Shown here: in pieces, positions 17,301 through 26,734 of the stretch
How the letters are laid out: every line of letters starts with the position of its first letter
Numbering within the stretch: the first letter of the stretch is position 1
Assembly (NCBI RefSeq): GCF_019396385.1
Contig: NZ_JAHKRN010000004.1
Span: forward strand, 273,726 to 337,725
DNA length: 64,000 nucleotides
Origin: Nonomuraea harbinensis
GTDB lineage: Bacteria > Actinomycetota > Actinomycetes > Streptosporangiales > Streptosporangiaceae
Direction: 5' to 3'
The notes under the pieces: model-generated
Databases searched by the model: none
Told to the model about the DNA's origin: nothing
What the model saw: only the letters and a program-made list of their open reading frames with translations
Translations under genes and position numbers: made by a program

Positions 17301-18290
17301 GTGGGCACGGTAACCGTCAAGAAGCCGGCCCGGCGCGGCCGGACCGACCCCCGGGCCGGAGGGGCCCGCGGCAAGCCCGTGACCTGGCGCGCCAAGCTGC
17401 GCCGCGACTGGCCGCTGCTGCTGATGAACCTGCCGATGCTGCTGCTCGTGGTGGCGTTCTGGTGGATCCCCGGGCTCGGCAACATCATCGCCTTCCAGGA
17501 CTACAGCCCCTACTCGGGCGGCATCCTGGGCAGCCCGGTCATCGGCTTCACCAACTTCGCGCTGCTCTTCCAGGACCCGCAGTTCCTGCGCGCGATCGTC
17601 AACACGCTGTCGATCACCGCCTTCCAGCTGATCTTCTACTTCCCGGTGCCGATCATGCTGGCGCTGCTGCTCAACAGCGTGGTCTCGGCCAGGCTGCGGG
17701 CGTTCGTGCAGGGCGTCGTCTACCTGCCGTACTTCTTCTCCTGGGTGCTGGTGGTGGCCATCTTCCAGCAGATGTTCGGCGGCGCCGGCCTGCTGGCGCA
17801 GCTGCTGCGCGAGCGCGGGCACGAGGGCGTCGACTGGATGACGAACTCCGACACGTTCATCCTGCTGCTCACCACGCAGACGATCTGGAAGGACGCCGGC
17901 TGGGGGGCGATCATCTTTCTGGCCGCGCTGAGCACGATCAACCCCAGCCTGTACGAGGCCGCGGCGGTCGACGGCGCCAAGCGGTGGCGCCGGATGTGGC
18001 ACATCACGCTCCCGGGGCTGCGACCGGTGATCATCCTGCTGCTGATCCTGCGGCTGGGCGACGCGCTGAACGTCGGCTTCGAACAGTTCATGCTGCAGCG
18101 CGGCGCGGTCGGCAGCGAGGTGTCGGAGGTGTTCGACACGTTCGTCTTCTACTCGGGCCTGCGCACCGGGGATCTCGGCTACGGCGCGGCCGCCGGGCTG
18201 TTCAAGGGCCTGGTCGGGCTGCTGCTGATCGTCGCGGCCAACCGGGTGGCGCACGCGTTCGGCGAGCGAGGGGTGTATTCGAGATCATGA
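17301..18290 (+). CDS. ABC importer permease, LplB type
   Basis: 329 aa with a basic N-terminal extension of about 40 residues, six predicted membrane helices and the cytoplasmic EAA loop (YEAAAVDGAKRWRRMWHITLPG) that docks the ATPase. GTG start with AGGAG 6 nt upstream. Its stop overlaps the next permease start (ATGA). Together with the lipoprotein at 14295 it forms an LplABC-type CUT1 importer. The IS element now separates it from the operon promoter, although read-through across the element remains possible. Confidence 0.92.
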   Translation: MGTVTVKKPARRGRTDPRAGGARGKPVTWRAKLRRDWPLLLMNLPMLLLVVAFWWIPGLGNIIAFQDYSPYSGGILGSPVIGFTNFALLFQDPQFLRAIVNTLSITAFQLIFYFPVPIMLALLLNSVVSARLRAFVQGVVYLPYFFSWVLVVAIFQQMFGGAGLLAQLLRERGHEGVDWMTNSDTFILLLTTQTIWKDAGWGAIIFLAALSTINPSLYEAAAVDGAKRWRRMWHITLPGLRPVIILLLILRLGDALNVGFEQFMLQRGAVGSEVSEVFDTFVFYSGLRTGDLGYGAAAGLFKGLVGLLLIVAANRVAHAFGERGVYSRS

Positions 18291-19210
18291 CGCTGCTGGC
18301 GACGAGGAAGAAGAAGCCGTCGGGCCTGGCGGCGTGGGAGGAGCCGCCCTCACCGGCCGGGCGGGTCGGCAAGGGCGCGGTGCTGACGGTCATCGTGCTG
18401 GCCGTGCTCCTGCCGCTCTACACGATCGTGCTGACGAGCCTGAGCTCCAAGGCCACGGTGAACCGGGTGGGCGGGCTGGTGCTGATCCCGGAGGGCATCA
18501 CTTTCGACGCCTATATCCAGATATTTTCGGACACGGTGGTGCGGCGGGCCGTGCTGGTCGCCACCGGCGTCACCGTCGTCGGCACCGCCATCAGCCTGGG
18601 CGTGAGCATCCTCGGCGCGTACTCGCTGGCCCGGCCCGGCTCGTTCCTGCACCGGCCGCTGCTCTTCGCGGTGCTGCTGATGTTCGTGTTCTTCCCCGGC
18701 CTCATCCCCGTCTACCTGATGGTCAGCGGGCTCGGGCTGAAGGACACCTACTGGTCGCTGATCCTGCCGACGGCGGTGTCGGCGTTCAACGTGGTGGTGA
18801 TGCGGGCGTTCTTCATGAACATCCCCGGCGAGATCATGGACAGCGCCAGGATCGACGGGGCGGGCGAGTTCCGCATCCTGTGGCGGATCGTGCTGCCCAT
18901 GTCGAAGGCCGTCACCGCCGTCGTCGGCCTGTTCTACGCGGTCGGCTACTGGAACGCCTGGTTCAACGCGATGCTCTACCTCGAGGACACCCGCAAGTGG
19001 CCGCTGGCGCTGGTGCTGCGGCAGTACGTGGTGGACTCCAACCCGCTGCCCACGGCGACCGTGGGGGTCACCGGCGCGGGCGACATGCCGCCGACACTGG
19101 CCATCAAGATGGCGATCGTGGTGGTCGCCGTGGTCCCCGCGCTGGTCATCTACCCGTTCGTGCAGCGCCACTTCACCAAGGGCGTGCTGATCGGTGCCGT
19201 CAAGGGGTGA
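18287..19210 (+). CDS. ABC importer permease, LplC type
   Basis: 307 aa, with six membrane helices and an EAA loop (MDSARIDGAGEFRILWRIVLP). The ATG overlaps the preceding stop codon in ATGA, so translation is coupled. The C-terminus (FTKGVLIGAVKG) is typical of LplC/YtcP proteins. No ATPase gene follows; CUT1 systems of actinomycetes usually share a multi-use ATPase (MsiK type) encoded elsewhere. Confidence 0.92.
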   Translation: MTLLATRKKKPSGLAAWEEPPSPAGRVGKGAVLTVIVLAVLLPLYTIVLTSLSSKATVNRVGGLVLIPEGITFDAYIQIFSDTVVRRAVLVATGVTVVGTAISLGVSILGAYSLARPGSFLHRPLLFAVLLMFVFFPGLIPVYLMVSGLGLKDTYWSLILPTAVSAFNVVVMRAFFMNIPGEIMDSARIDGAGEFRILWRIVLPMSKAVTAVVGLFYAVGYWNAWFNAMLYLEDTRKWPLALVLRQYVVDSNPLPTATVGVTGAGDMPPTLAIKMAIVVVAVVPALVIYPFVQRHFTKGVLIGAVKG

Positions 19211-19235
19211 GGGCGCCCCCGGAGGGGCGCCCTCA
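19208..19235. terminator. Bidirectional terminator between importer and xyloglucanase genes
   Basis: Perfect 12-bp stem (19208-19219 with 19224-19235) with a CGGA loop. The stem starts inside the permease stop codon and ends 2 nt before the convergent GH74 stop. Confidence 0.85.
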
Positions 19236-19237
19236 GG

Positions 19238-21928
19238 CTAGACAGGCGTGCAGGTGAGGGCCGGCGTGGAGCCGGCGCTGGTCTGGCTGCCGTTGAAGCC
19301 GAACGACGTGGCCGCGTTCGGCGCCAGGTTGCCGTTGTAGCCGGCGTTGGTCACGCTCACGTTCGCGCCCGACTGGGTGTGCGAGCCGCTCCAGAGCTGG
19401 CTGATCCTCTGGTCACCCGGCCAGGTCCAGGTCACCCGCCAGCCGGTGATGGCCGAGCCGCCGGTGTTGCGTACCGTGACCTCGGCCTGGAAGCCGCCGG
19501 GCCACTGGTTGCCCGCCTGGTAGGTGGCCGTGCAGTCGGTGCCGGTGGTCGGGGTCACCGTGGGGGTCACCGTGGGGGTCACCGTGGGGGTCACCGTGGG
19601 GGTCACCGTCGGAGTGACCGTCGGAGTGACCGTGGGCGTCACGGTGACCGGCGGGCCGGTGCGGTCGCCGTAGATGATGCCGCGGCCGTTGGTGCCCAGG
19701 TAGACGCGGCCGTACACGCGCGGGTCGCCCGTGAGCGCCTCGCCCATGTTGCCCCACTGGTGCTGGTCGTCGTTGATCCGGAGCCAGTTCGCGCCGGTGT
19801 CGTCCGAGCGGTAGAGGCCGGTGACGCCGTCGATCGTGGCCACCGCGAAGATCGCCATGTAGGTCGCGCCGGGCGCGGCCTTGCCGAAGCCGACGTTCAC
19901 CGAGCCGGTGATCCCGGAGATCTTGGTGAAGGACGCGCCGCCGTTGGTCGAGCGCCACAGGCCGCCCTCGCCCGCCAGCCAGATGTGGCCCTCGACGCCG
20001 GGCACGGCCTTGAACTTGCCGGTCGTGGGCAGCCCGGAGGCGGCGGTGGCGGTGAACGACGCGCCGCCGTTCGTGCTGGCGTAGAACCGGCCGCCGTCGA
20101 ACCCGTAGAACTTCGAGGCGTTGACCCGGTCGGACTCGACGATCGCGCCCGTCGGCAGGCCCTGCACCTGGGTCCAGGAGTTGCCGAAGCCGACCGAGTA
20201 GTGCGGGGTGACGCCGCGCGGCGCCCACACGAAGCGGGAGCCGTCGGCCGCCGCCGCGACCGTGCCGCCCTCGTTGATACCGCCGGGCTCGCTGCCCTGG
20301 AACCAGTTGGCGCCGCCGTCGGTGGAGAAGGCCACGTGGCTGTCGTTCGGCCGGTCGGCGTCGGTGAAGTTGCCGGCCCGCACCATCACGGACGGGTTCC
20401 GCTCGGCGTAGTCGAGGCTGGTCGTGGAGGTGAAGTTGGGCGAGGTGAACATCATCGGCGGCACCGCGTCCAGGTTCGTGTGCCGGAACCCGGCGATGTC
20501 ACCCAGGCCGCTGATCAGCGGGGCGCCGCTGGGCGGGCTGATCAGGTCGAGCACCGCGGTCTCCTCCAGCCCGCGCACCATGGGCTTGATCGTGAACGTG
20601 CCGCCGGAGTCCCACTGGGTGAGGTTCTCGGTGCCGTAGATCGTGGCACCGGTCCCGTACATCATCCGGTTGGAGTCGAACGGGTCGATCTCCAGCGACT
20701 CGGTCATCCAGCCGAGCTTGGGCGTGACCTCGGGCGGCTGCGGGTTGGTGCCGAAGGTCAGCCAGGGCACCTCGGAGACGTTCATCTGGTAGCGGAAGCT
20801 GCGGTTCGGGTACGAGGTCCAGTCCCAGACCCGGGTCCAGGTGGCGCCGGAGTCGGTCGACCTGAAGAAGATCACGTCAGGCCACCAGGAGATCTGGGTG
20901 GCGACCATCAGCGTGCCGGGGTCCTGCCGGTCCAGGGTGAGGCCGCTGTAGCCGAAGTAGTCGTCCGAGCTGGACGACGGCACCGGGCTGACCTGGGTCC
21001 ACGTGCCTGTCGCGGTGTCGAGCCGCCACACGTCGCCCTTGGCGCCGTCGTACGGGCCGCTGGTGTCGCTGGTGGCGATGAACAGGTGGCCGTTCTGGGC
21101 GTCCAGCACGCCCTTGTGCGCGATGTAGCCGGTCGGCTGGCCCGCCACGCGCTGCCAGGTGGCCCCGGCGTCCGTGGTGCGGTAGACGGTGTTCTGCTTG
21201 TCGGCCACGCCCACGTAGATGGTCCTGGTGGCGGTGCCCGAGGAGGACGAGCGCGGGTCGTAGGTCACCCAGACGACGCCGGGGCGGTGGCTCTGGTAGC
21301 CGTTGGGGTCGCTCGGGTCGTCGGCGTGGTTGCCGGGGTTGGGGAAGCTCGTCACCTTCGCCCAGGTGGCGCCGTAGTCGGTGCTGCGCCACAGGCCGTT
21401 GCCGTTGGGGGCGCCGAAGTAGAGCACGCTGTTGCGGTTGGGGTCGACCGACAGCGCCTCGCCCATGCCGCGGCCGGGCATGTTGCCGCCGAGCTTGAAC
21501 GGCAGCTGGGTGGCCTGCCAGGTGGCGCCCTTGTCGGTGGAGCGCAGGATGGCGCCGTTGTTCGGGTCCCAGTCGTTGGTGTACATGCCGACGGCCGCGT
21601 ACAGGCGGTTGGTCTGCACGGGGTCGGTGGCGAGGCTGATCACGCCGTTCCAGCCCCACTTGTCCCAGCCCACCCAGTCGAGCAGCGGCGTCCAGGACTT
21701 CGACGACTGGTTCCAGCGGTACGCGCCGCCGATGTCGGTGCGGGCGTAGATCAGGTTGCGCTCCGTGGGGTTGAAGACGATGCCGGGCACGAACCCGCCG
21801 CCGTCGATCCGCACGTTCTTGTAGGTGTACGGGTCCGCCGCGACGGCGGCGACCGGAGTCATCCGCACCACTGCTGTGGCCAGCAGGACGGCGGTGATCG
21901 CGAGCAGGCTGAGTAATGCCTTTCGCAT
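19238..21928 (-). CDS. Secreted GH74 xyloglucanase with CBM2
   Basis: 896 aa. A Sec signal peptide (about 1-31) is followed by a GH74 twin seven-bladed beta-propeller (about 35-760) opening with VRIDGGGFVPGIVF. Many Asp-box-like turns (RSTDKGATW, RSTDYGATW, RTTDAGATW and others) mark the blades. A Pro/Thr/Val linker encoded by 12-nt repeats leads to a C-terminal CBM2 (about 800-896) with bracketing cysteines and surface tryptophans. GH74 enzymes cut the glucan backbone of xyloglucan; CBM2 binds cellulose. The start at 21928 has GGGAG 8 nt upstream and gives a clean signal peptide. Operator B lies upstream, so it is probably co-regulated with both importers. Confidence 0.95.
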   Translation of the reverse strand: MRKALLSLLAITAVLLATAVVRMTPVAAVAADPYTYKNVRIDGGGFVPGIVFNPTERNLIYARTDIGGAYRWNQSSKSWTPLLDWVGWDKWGWNGVISLATDPVQTNRLYAAVGMYTNDWDPNNGAILRSTDKGATWQATQLPFKLGGNMPGRGMGEALSVDPNRNSVLYFGAPNGNGLWRSTDYGATWAKVTSFPNPGNHADDPSDPNGYQSHRPGVVWVTYDPRSSSSGTATRTIYVGVADKQNTVYRTTDAGATWQRVAGQPTGYIAHKGVLDAQNGHLFIATSDTSGPYDGAKGDVWRLDTATGTWTQVSPVPSSSSDDYFGYSGLTLDRQDPGTLMVATQISWWPDVIFFRSTDSGATWTRVWDWTSYPNRSFRYQMNVSEVPWLTFGTNPQPPEVTPKLGWMTESLEIDPFDSNRMMYGTGATIYGTENLTQWDSGGTFTIKPMVRGLEETAVLDLISPPSGAPLISGLGDIAGFRHTNLDAVPPMMFTSPNFTSTTSLDYAERNPSVMVRAGNFTDADRPNDSHVAFSTDGGANWFQGSEPGGINEGGTVAAAADGSRFVWAPRGVTPHYSVGFGNSWTQVQGLPTGAIVESDRVNASKFYGFDGGRFYASTNGGASFTATAASGLPTTGKFKAVPGVEGHIWLAGEGGLWRSTNGGASFTKISGITGSVNVGFGKAAPGATYMAIFAVATIDGVTGLYRSDDTGANWLRINDDQHQWGNMGEALTGDPRVYGRVYLGTNGRGIIYGDRTGPPVTVTPTVTPTVTPTVTPTVTPTVTPTVTPTVTPTTGTDCTATYQAGNQWPGGFQAEVTVRNTGGSAITGWRVTWTWPGDQRISQLWSGSHTQSGANVSVTNAGYNGNLAPNAATSFGFNGSQTSAGSTPALTCTPV
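19551..19646 (-). repeat. Eight 12-nt tandem repeats encoding the PTVT linker
   Basis: Eight consecutive 12-nt units (GGGGTCACCGTG and variants) inside the GH74 gene. The first four are identical and later ones diverge. They encode the flexible Pro-Thr-Val-Thr linker between catalytic domain and CBM2. Copy number is expected to vary. Confidence 0.92.
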
Positions 21929-22082
21929 GAGCGGCTCTCCCTTTCCTGGCACGCCGAAAGAGCGCACCTGAGGACAAACAGATGACCGCCATGCACGACC
22001 AGGTTGCAGGACCCTGACCATCGCCGCGCCCTCGCGCATGAGCAATTAGAGGCTCACACACGCCTCAACGGCCCGTCAATAG

Positions 22083-22103
22083 TTTGGACGCACAACCAAA
22101 TAA
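22083..22103. promoter_or_regulatory. Operator B of the TTTGG-N8-CCAA regulon
   Basis: TTTGG-ACGCACAA-CCAA at 22083-22099, about 155 nt upstream of the GH74 start and just beyond the terminator of the GH31 operon. It has the same arms and the same 8-nt spacing as the sites at 14231 and 30371. On the minus strand it ends in CAAACT, which also forms the likely -10 box at site C. Confidence 0.75.
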
Positions 22104-22105
22104 GT

Positions 22106-22142
22106 CGGCCCGGCGCGGAGCCATGCTCCCCGTGCCGGGCCG
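22106..22142 (-). terminator. Terminator of the GH31 operon
   Basis: 9-bp perfect outer stem (22106-22114 with 22134-22142) enclosing a further partly paired stretch, 9 nt after the GH3 stop codon on the minus strand. It separates the five-gene operon from the GH74 promoter region. Confidence 0.75.
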
Positions 22143-22150
22143 ACGCTCCG

Positions 22151-25027
22151 TCACCGGGCCAGGGTCAGATCCCTGAGCCGGATCCCGCCCTTGAAGAGCA
22201 CGTACAGGTCGCCCTTGCCGGGCTTGAGCCGCGCCGTGACCGTGGCGTACTCGTACACCCCGCCCGTGGCCGGCACCTGGACGGAGGCCAGCAGAGCGCC
22301 CTTCGGTGAGCCGCGGCGGAGCTCGATCGAGCCGCCCGCGACCGAGGCCACCCCGGCGCTGAGCTCAGCCCCGTAGACGGCGTCGGTGAACGAGATCCAG
22401 CCGCCGTCCGACCCGGCCACCACGTCGCCGCGCACCTTGTTCTCGTCGGCGAACGTGACGCCCGCGTAGTCGTCGAAGTTCATCGCCCTGGTCGGCTTCG
22501 TCAGGTCGCGCGGCGGCACCTTCTCCCCGCTCACCTTCAGCGTCGTACGCTGCCTGATCTTGTCCGAGGCGGAGCCCACGAGCACGTCGTGCGCGGCGTC
22601 CTCGACCACCCACGTGTCCCGCGTGTGGTCCCACACGGCCAGGTCGGACTTCTTCAGCGGGAACGTCACCGTCTTCGACTCGCCCGGCGCCAGCGCGATC
22701 CGCTGGAAGCCGCGCAAGCGCTTGACCGGCTGGTCGAAGCGGGACTGCCGCTGGTGGGTGTAGAGCTGCACGACCTCCTCGCCCGCCACGCGGCCGGTGT
22801 TGGTGACCTTGACGCTCACCTGCTCGCCCTGCGCCTTCAGCCCCTGGTAGCCGAACGTGGTGTAGCTGAGCCCGTGGCCGAACGCGAACTGCGGCCGGCC
22901 CTCGTGGTACAGGTACGTCATCCCGGTCTTGGCCAGGTCGTAGTCCAGGATGCTCGGCAGCTCGCCACCGGCGTACCAGGTCTGGGTGAGCCGCCCGGCC
23001 GGGTTCACCTCGCCGAAGAGCACGTCGGCGACCGCGTGCCCGGTCTCCGCGCCCGCGTGCGTGGTCCACAGCAGCGCCGGGGCGTCCACGATCACGGGAT
23101 AGCTGGTCTCCAGCACCACCACGGTCCTCGGGTTCGCCTTCCGCACGGCCTCGATCAGCCGCTTCTGCCCGTCGCCCAGCCGCAGGTCGTCGCGGTCGTG
23201 GAACTCGCGGCCGTGCACCCACGGGTGGCTGCCGACGACCACGACCGCGACCTCGGCCTTCCGGGCCTGCTCGGCCGCCGCGGCGATGCCGTCGGAGACG
23301 ACCTCCTTGGCGAACCTCGCCGCCTCCGCCTTCGGGGCCAGCGCGAGCGCGCCGTCGGCGGTCACGGTCACGTACGGGTCGGGCAGCGCGTACCAGCCCT
23401 CGACCGCCTCGAACCCGGCGTACCGGATCAGGAAGGTCCCGTCGCCCTGCTTCTCCAGCGAGAACTGCTGCGACACGTACCAGCCGTTGGGGTCGTCGTC
23501 GTCGGTGTCGAGCGAGCGCCAGTCGCCGCCGAGCAGCTTGCCGTTGCCCGCGTTGCGCAGCGTCGAGATGTCGCTCACCCAGTCGGTCACGTCCCACTGC
23601 GAGGCGGGCGTCGGCGCGGTGTCCACGAGCGCGGCGTTGGCGTCGGGCCCGGTTCCGGTGGCCGTGACGTACTTGCCGGACTCGACGTGCTTGAGCGCGA
23701 CGCGCTCCAGGCCCGCCCCGGTGGTCACGTCGGCGACCCGCTCCTTGATCCCGTCCAGCGGGGTGACCTCGTACGGCATCGTGCCCGCGTACCAGTCGCT
23801 GTAGAGCTCGTCCGCCAGCGGGCCGACCACGGCCGCCGACTTCGGCGACCTGAGCGGGAGCGTGCCGGAGTTCTTCAGCAGCACGGCCGCCTTGGCCGCG
23901 GTCTCACGGTTGAGCGCGCGGTGCGCGGGGCTGTCGATCACGCCCGCGCCGATGCCCTTGTACGGGCCGCCGTCCGGGTCGAAGTGGCCCAGGCGGAACC
24001 GGATGGTCAGCGCCCGGCTGACGGACCGGTCGACGTCGGCCTCGGTGATCAGGCCGCGCTCCAGGGCCGTGGTGAGGTGCTGCACCATCGGGCCCTTGTC
24101 GCTGCCGTCGATGGTGAAGCTGTCCTGGCCCGACTTGAGCACCGCGGCGAACGCCTCGGCCTTGTCGTCGTAGTACCGCTCCAGGTCGGTGAGCGCGTGC
24201 GGGCCCCAGGCGTCGCTGACGTTGTAGAGCGTCTTGTCCGTCCAGGACCTGACGACCTCCTCCAGGTCGGAGTTGACGTGGTTGGGCCGGCCGTTCACCA
24301 GGTTGTACGAGGCCATGACCCCGGTCGCGGCGTCAGCCGAGATCGCCGACCTGAACGCCTGCTCGTAGTACTCGTGCTTGAGCCTGGGCGTCAGGTTGGA
24401 CGAGGTGAGGCTGCGGTTCACCTCGTTGTTGTAGGCCAGGTAGTGCTTCAGCACCGGCGCGGTCTTCAGGTAGAACGGGTCGTCGCCCTGCAGGCCCTTG
24501 CCGTACGCGGTCGCGATGGCGCCGGTCAGCAGCGGGTCCTCGGAGTAGCCCTCCTCGTTGCGGCCCGCCCGGGGGTCGCGCAGCGGGTCCACCACCGGCG
24601 CCCAGACCTGCAGGCCCCACAGCGTCGGGTCGGTCGCGTTGTAGCCGCGCGCCTCGTCGCCGACGGCCGAGCCGACCCGCTTGATCAGCTCCGGGTCCCA
24701 GGTGCTGGCCAGGCCGACGGCCTGCGGGAACACGGTGCCCTTGGCCAGCTTCTGGTTCCAGTTGTCGTCGAGCGCGTTGGACCAGGCGACGCCGTGCAGC
24801 GCCTCGGTGCCGTTCTTGTGGTACGGGACGCCCAGGCGCGGGATGGCCTCCTGCGACTGGTGCAGCAGGCCCAGCTTCTCCTGCAAGGTGAGCCGGCCCA
24901 GCAGGTCGGCGACCCGCTGCTCCACCGGCAGCGACGGGTCGCGGAACGGTAACTCCGCCTGCGCCGCGGCCGGTGCCGCGAGCAGCGACGCGACCAGGGT
25001 TAAGGCGATCAGGATCGGTTTCTTCAT
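22151..25027 (-). CDS. Secreted glycoside hydrolase family 3 beta-glycosidase
   Basis: 958 aa, with the same domain plan as the other GH3 of the locus: catalytic barrel with nucleophile Asp272 (NVSDAWGP), alpha/beta domain with a trefoil-like insert, Fn3-like domain and C-terminal CBM6-like module. Unlike that one it has a Sec signal peptide (1-24, cleavage near AAAQA-EL). GAGGAG lies 8 nt before the ATG. It is the last gene of the GH31-importer operon. The pair suggests one paralogue acts outside and one inside the cell. The sugar specificity (glucose or xylose) is not decided by the sequence. Confidence 0.92.
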   Translation of the reverse strand: MKKPILIALTLVASLLAAPAAAQAELPFRDPSLPVEQRVADLLGRLTLQEKLGLLHQSQEAIPRLGVPYHKNGTEALHGVAWSNALDDNWNQKLAKGTVFPQAVGLASTWDPELIKRVGSAVGDEARGYNATDPTLWGLQVWAPVVDPLRDPRAGRNEEGYSEDPLLTGAIATAYGKGLQGDDPFYLKTAPVLKHYLAYNNEVNRSLTSSNLTPRLKHEYYEQAFRSAISADAATGVMASYNLVNGRPNHVNSDLEEVVRSWTDKTLYNVSDAWGPHALTDLERYYDDKAEAFAAVLKSGQDSFTIDGSDKGPMVQHLTTALERGLITEADVDRSVSRALTIRFRLGHFDPDGGPYKGIGAGVIDSPAHRALNRETAAKAAVLLKNSGTLPLRSPKSAAVVGPLADELYSDWYAGTMPYEVTPLDGIKERVADVTTGAGLERVALKHVESGKYVTATGTGPDANAALVDTAPTPASQWDVTDWVSDISTLRNAGNGKLLGGDWRSLDTDDDDPNGWYVSQQFSLEKQGDGTFLIRYAGFEAVEGWYALPDPYVTVTADGALALAPKAEAARFAKEVVSDGIAAAAEQARKAEVAVVVVGSHPWVHGREFHDRDDLRLGDGQKRLIEAVRKANPRTVVVLETSYPVIVDAPALLWTTHAGAETGHAVADVLFGEVNPAGRLTQTWYAGGELPSILDYDLAKTGMTYLYHEGRPQFAFGHGLSYTTFGYQGLKAQGEQVSVKVTNTGRVAGEEVVQLYTHQRQSRFDQPVKRLRGFQRIALAPGESKTVTFPLKKSDLAVWDHTRDTWVVEDAAHDVLVGSASDKIRQRTTLKVSGEKVPPRDLTKPTRAMNFDDYAGVTFADENKVRGDVVAGSDGGWISFTDAVYGAELSAGVASVAGGSIELRRGSPKGALLASVQVPATGGVYEYATVTARLKPGKGDLYVLFKGGIRLRDLTLAR

Positions 25028-25052
25028 GGGGGGTTCTCCTCGGGAGGGAGGC

Positions 25053-25874
25053 TCACTTCACGGCGCCGACCGTGATGCCTCGGGTGAGCGTGCGCTGGAA
25101 GATCAGGAAGAACGCCACCGCCGGGACGATGCCGAGCAGGGCGGAGGCGCTGGACATGGTCGCGTCCATGTACCGCTCGCCCTGGAGCACGCCCAGCGCG
25201 ACCGGCACGGTCTGGTTGTCGTTGGAGATGAGGAAGATCAGCGGCAGGAAGAACTCGTTCCAGGTCCAGATGAAGAAGAAGATCATCAGGACGCTGATCG
25301 TCGGCCTGCTGATCGGCACCACGACCCGGACCAGCGCCCTGAACCGGCCGGCCCCGTCGATCTCGGCCGCCTCCAGGATCTCCTTCGGGAACTGGCCGAG
25401 CACCGCGCTGAGCAGGTACGTGCCGAACGCCGCCTGGATCACGGTGAAGATGATGATCATCGACAGCCTGGTGTCGTACAACCCGGCTTCCTTGGCCAGG
25501 TAGTACAGCGGGTAGGCCAGCGCCTCCTGCGGCAGCGTGTTGGCCACCAGGAACAGCACCAGGATCGACAGCCGCCCGCGCACCCGCCCGATGCCGAGCG
25601 CGTACGCGTTGAGCACCGACAGCACGACCGCCAGCACCGCCACGGAGCCGCTGATGAGCAGGCTGTTCCAGAGCTTCTCGCCGAAGTCCACCCGGTTCCA
25701 GAAGTCCACGATGCCCTGGAGATAGAGCCCGCCGGGCAGCCCGAGCGGCCCCTCCGACGCGTACTCCTCGGGCGTCTTGACCGCGTTGAGCGCCACGAGG
25801 GCGAACGGGAACACCATCACCAGCGCCGCCACCGTCATCGACGCCAGGACGGCCCACCGGCCCGGCCCTCTCAT
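25053..25874 (-). CDS. ABC importer permease, MalG type
   Basis: 273 aa with six membrane helices and the EAA loop (LEAAEIDGAGRFRALVRVVVP). It overlaps the preceding permease by 4 nt. Its partner is the MalF-type permease upstream; together they form the channel of a CUT1 sugar importer fed by the lipoprotein at 28036. No ATPase gene is present in the operon. Confidence 0.93.
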   Translation of the reverse strand: MRGPGRWAVLASMTVAALVMVFPFALVALNAVKTPEEYASEGPLGLPGGLYLQGIVDFWNRVDFGEKLWNSLLISGSVAVLAVVLSVLNAYALGIGRVRGRLSILVLFLVANTLPQEALAYPLYYLAKEAGLYDTRLSMIIIFTVIQAAFGTYLLSAVLGQFPKEILEAAEIDGAGRFRALVRVVVPISRPTISVLMIFFFIWTWNEFFLPLIFLISNDNQTVPVALGVLQGERYMDATMSSASALLGIVPAVAFFLIFQRTLTRGITVGAVK

Positions 25875-26734
25875 GACTCACGCTCCTGCACCCGCAGGAA
25901 CAGGAACGTCACCACGACGATGATCAGGGCCAGCACGGTCGCGATCGCGGACCCGTACCCGACGTTGCTCTTCTGGAAGAAGTTCAGGTACGAGAAGTAC
26001 GACGGCACCAGCGTGGCGTTGCCGGGCCCGCCCCGGGTGAGCACGAAGATCGGCCCGAACACCTTGAGCGCGGCGATCGTGCAGGTGAGCAGCACCACGA
26101 AGATCTCCGGCCGGATCTGCGGGATCGTGATGTGCCACACCTTGCGCCACCACGACGCCCCGTCCAGCTCGGCCGCCTCGTAGTAGGCCGGGTCCACCCG
26201 CTGCAGCCCCGCCATGAAGATCACCACCGGGTAGCCGAGCTGGAACCACACCATCACCGCCATCACGGTGGCCAGCGCCAGGTCGGGGTCGCCCAGCCAG
26301 TCGAGCTCCAGGCCGAACGCCTGGTTGACCGCGCCGTACGACGGGTGCAGCATCCAGCCCCACACCACGCCGGCCACCGCCACGGGCAGCACCTGCGGCA
26401 GGTAGTACATGGCGCGCAGCGCCGAGGCGGTGCGCGGGCCGAACCGCCTGCCGATGTAGTCGAACAGCGCCGCCGCCAGGACCAGGCCGAGCACCGTGGG
26501 CACGATCGCCATCGCGAAGATCAGCGCCACGTTGTTCTGGAACGACAGCCAGAACCGCTCGTCCTCCAGTAACCGGGCGTAGTTCTCCAGCCCGACCCAC
26601 CTGGGCGTGCCCACCCCCGACCAGCGGGTGAAGCTCACGCCCAGGTTCATCAGGAACGGCACCACGATGACGGCCAGGAACAGCACCAGGCTCGGCACCA
26701 GGTAGAGCCAGTAGCCCTTCTTACGGACGCGCAT
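25871..26734 (-). CDS. ABC importer permease, MalF type
   Basis: 287 aa with six membrane helices and the EAA motif (YEAAELDGASWWRKVWHITIPQI). The start directly abuts the stop of the binding-protein gene (26735), and its own stop overlaps the MalG-type start, so the genes are tightly coupled. It transports the sugar bound by the lipoprotein encoded just upstream. Confidence 0.93.
   Translation of the reverse strand: MRVRKKGYWLYLVPSLVLFLAVIVVPFLMNLGVSFTRWSGVGTPRWVGLENYARLLEDERFWLSFQNNVALIFAMAIVPTVLGLVLAAALFDYIGRRFGPRTASALRAMYYLPQVLPVAVAGVVWGWMLHPSYGAVNQAFGLELDWLGDPDLALATVMAVMVWFQLGYPVVIFMAGLQRVDPAYYEAAELDGASWWRKVWHITIPQIRPEIFVVLLTCTIAALKVFGPIFVLTRGGPGNATLVPSYFSYLNFFQKSNVGYGSAIATVLALIIVVVTFLFLRVQERES

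Noticed and set aside
14295..17301. Binding-protein gene broken by the IS element
   Set aside because: The frame ends in a normal stop exactly at the element boundary and the protein has full length; the insertion is intergenic.
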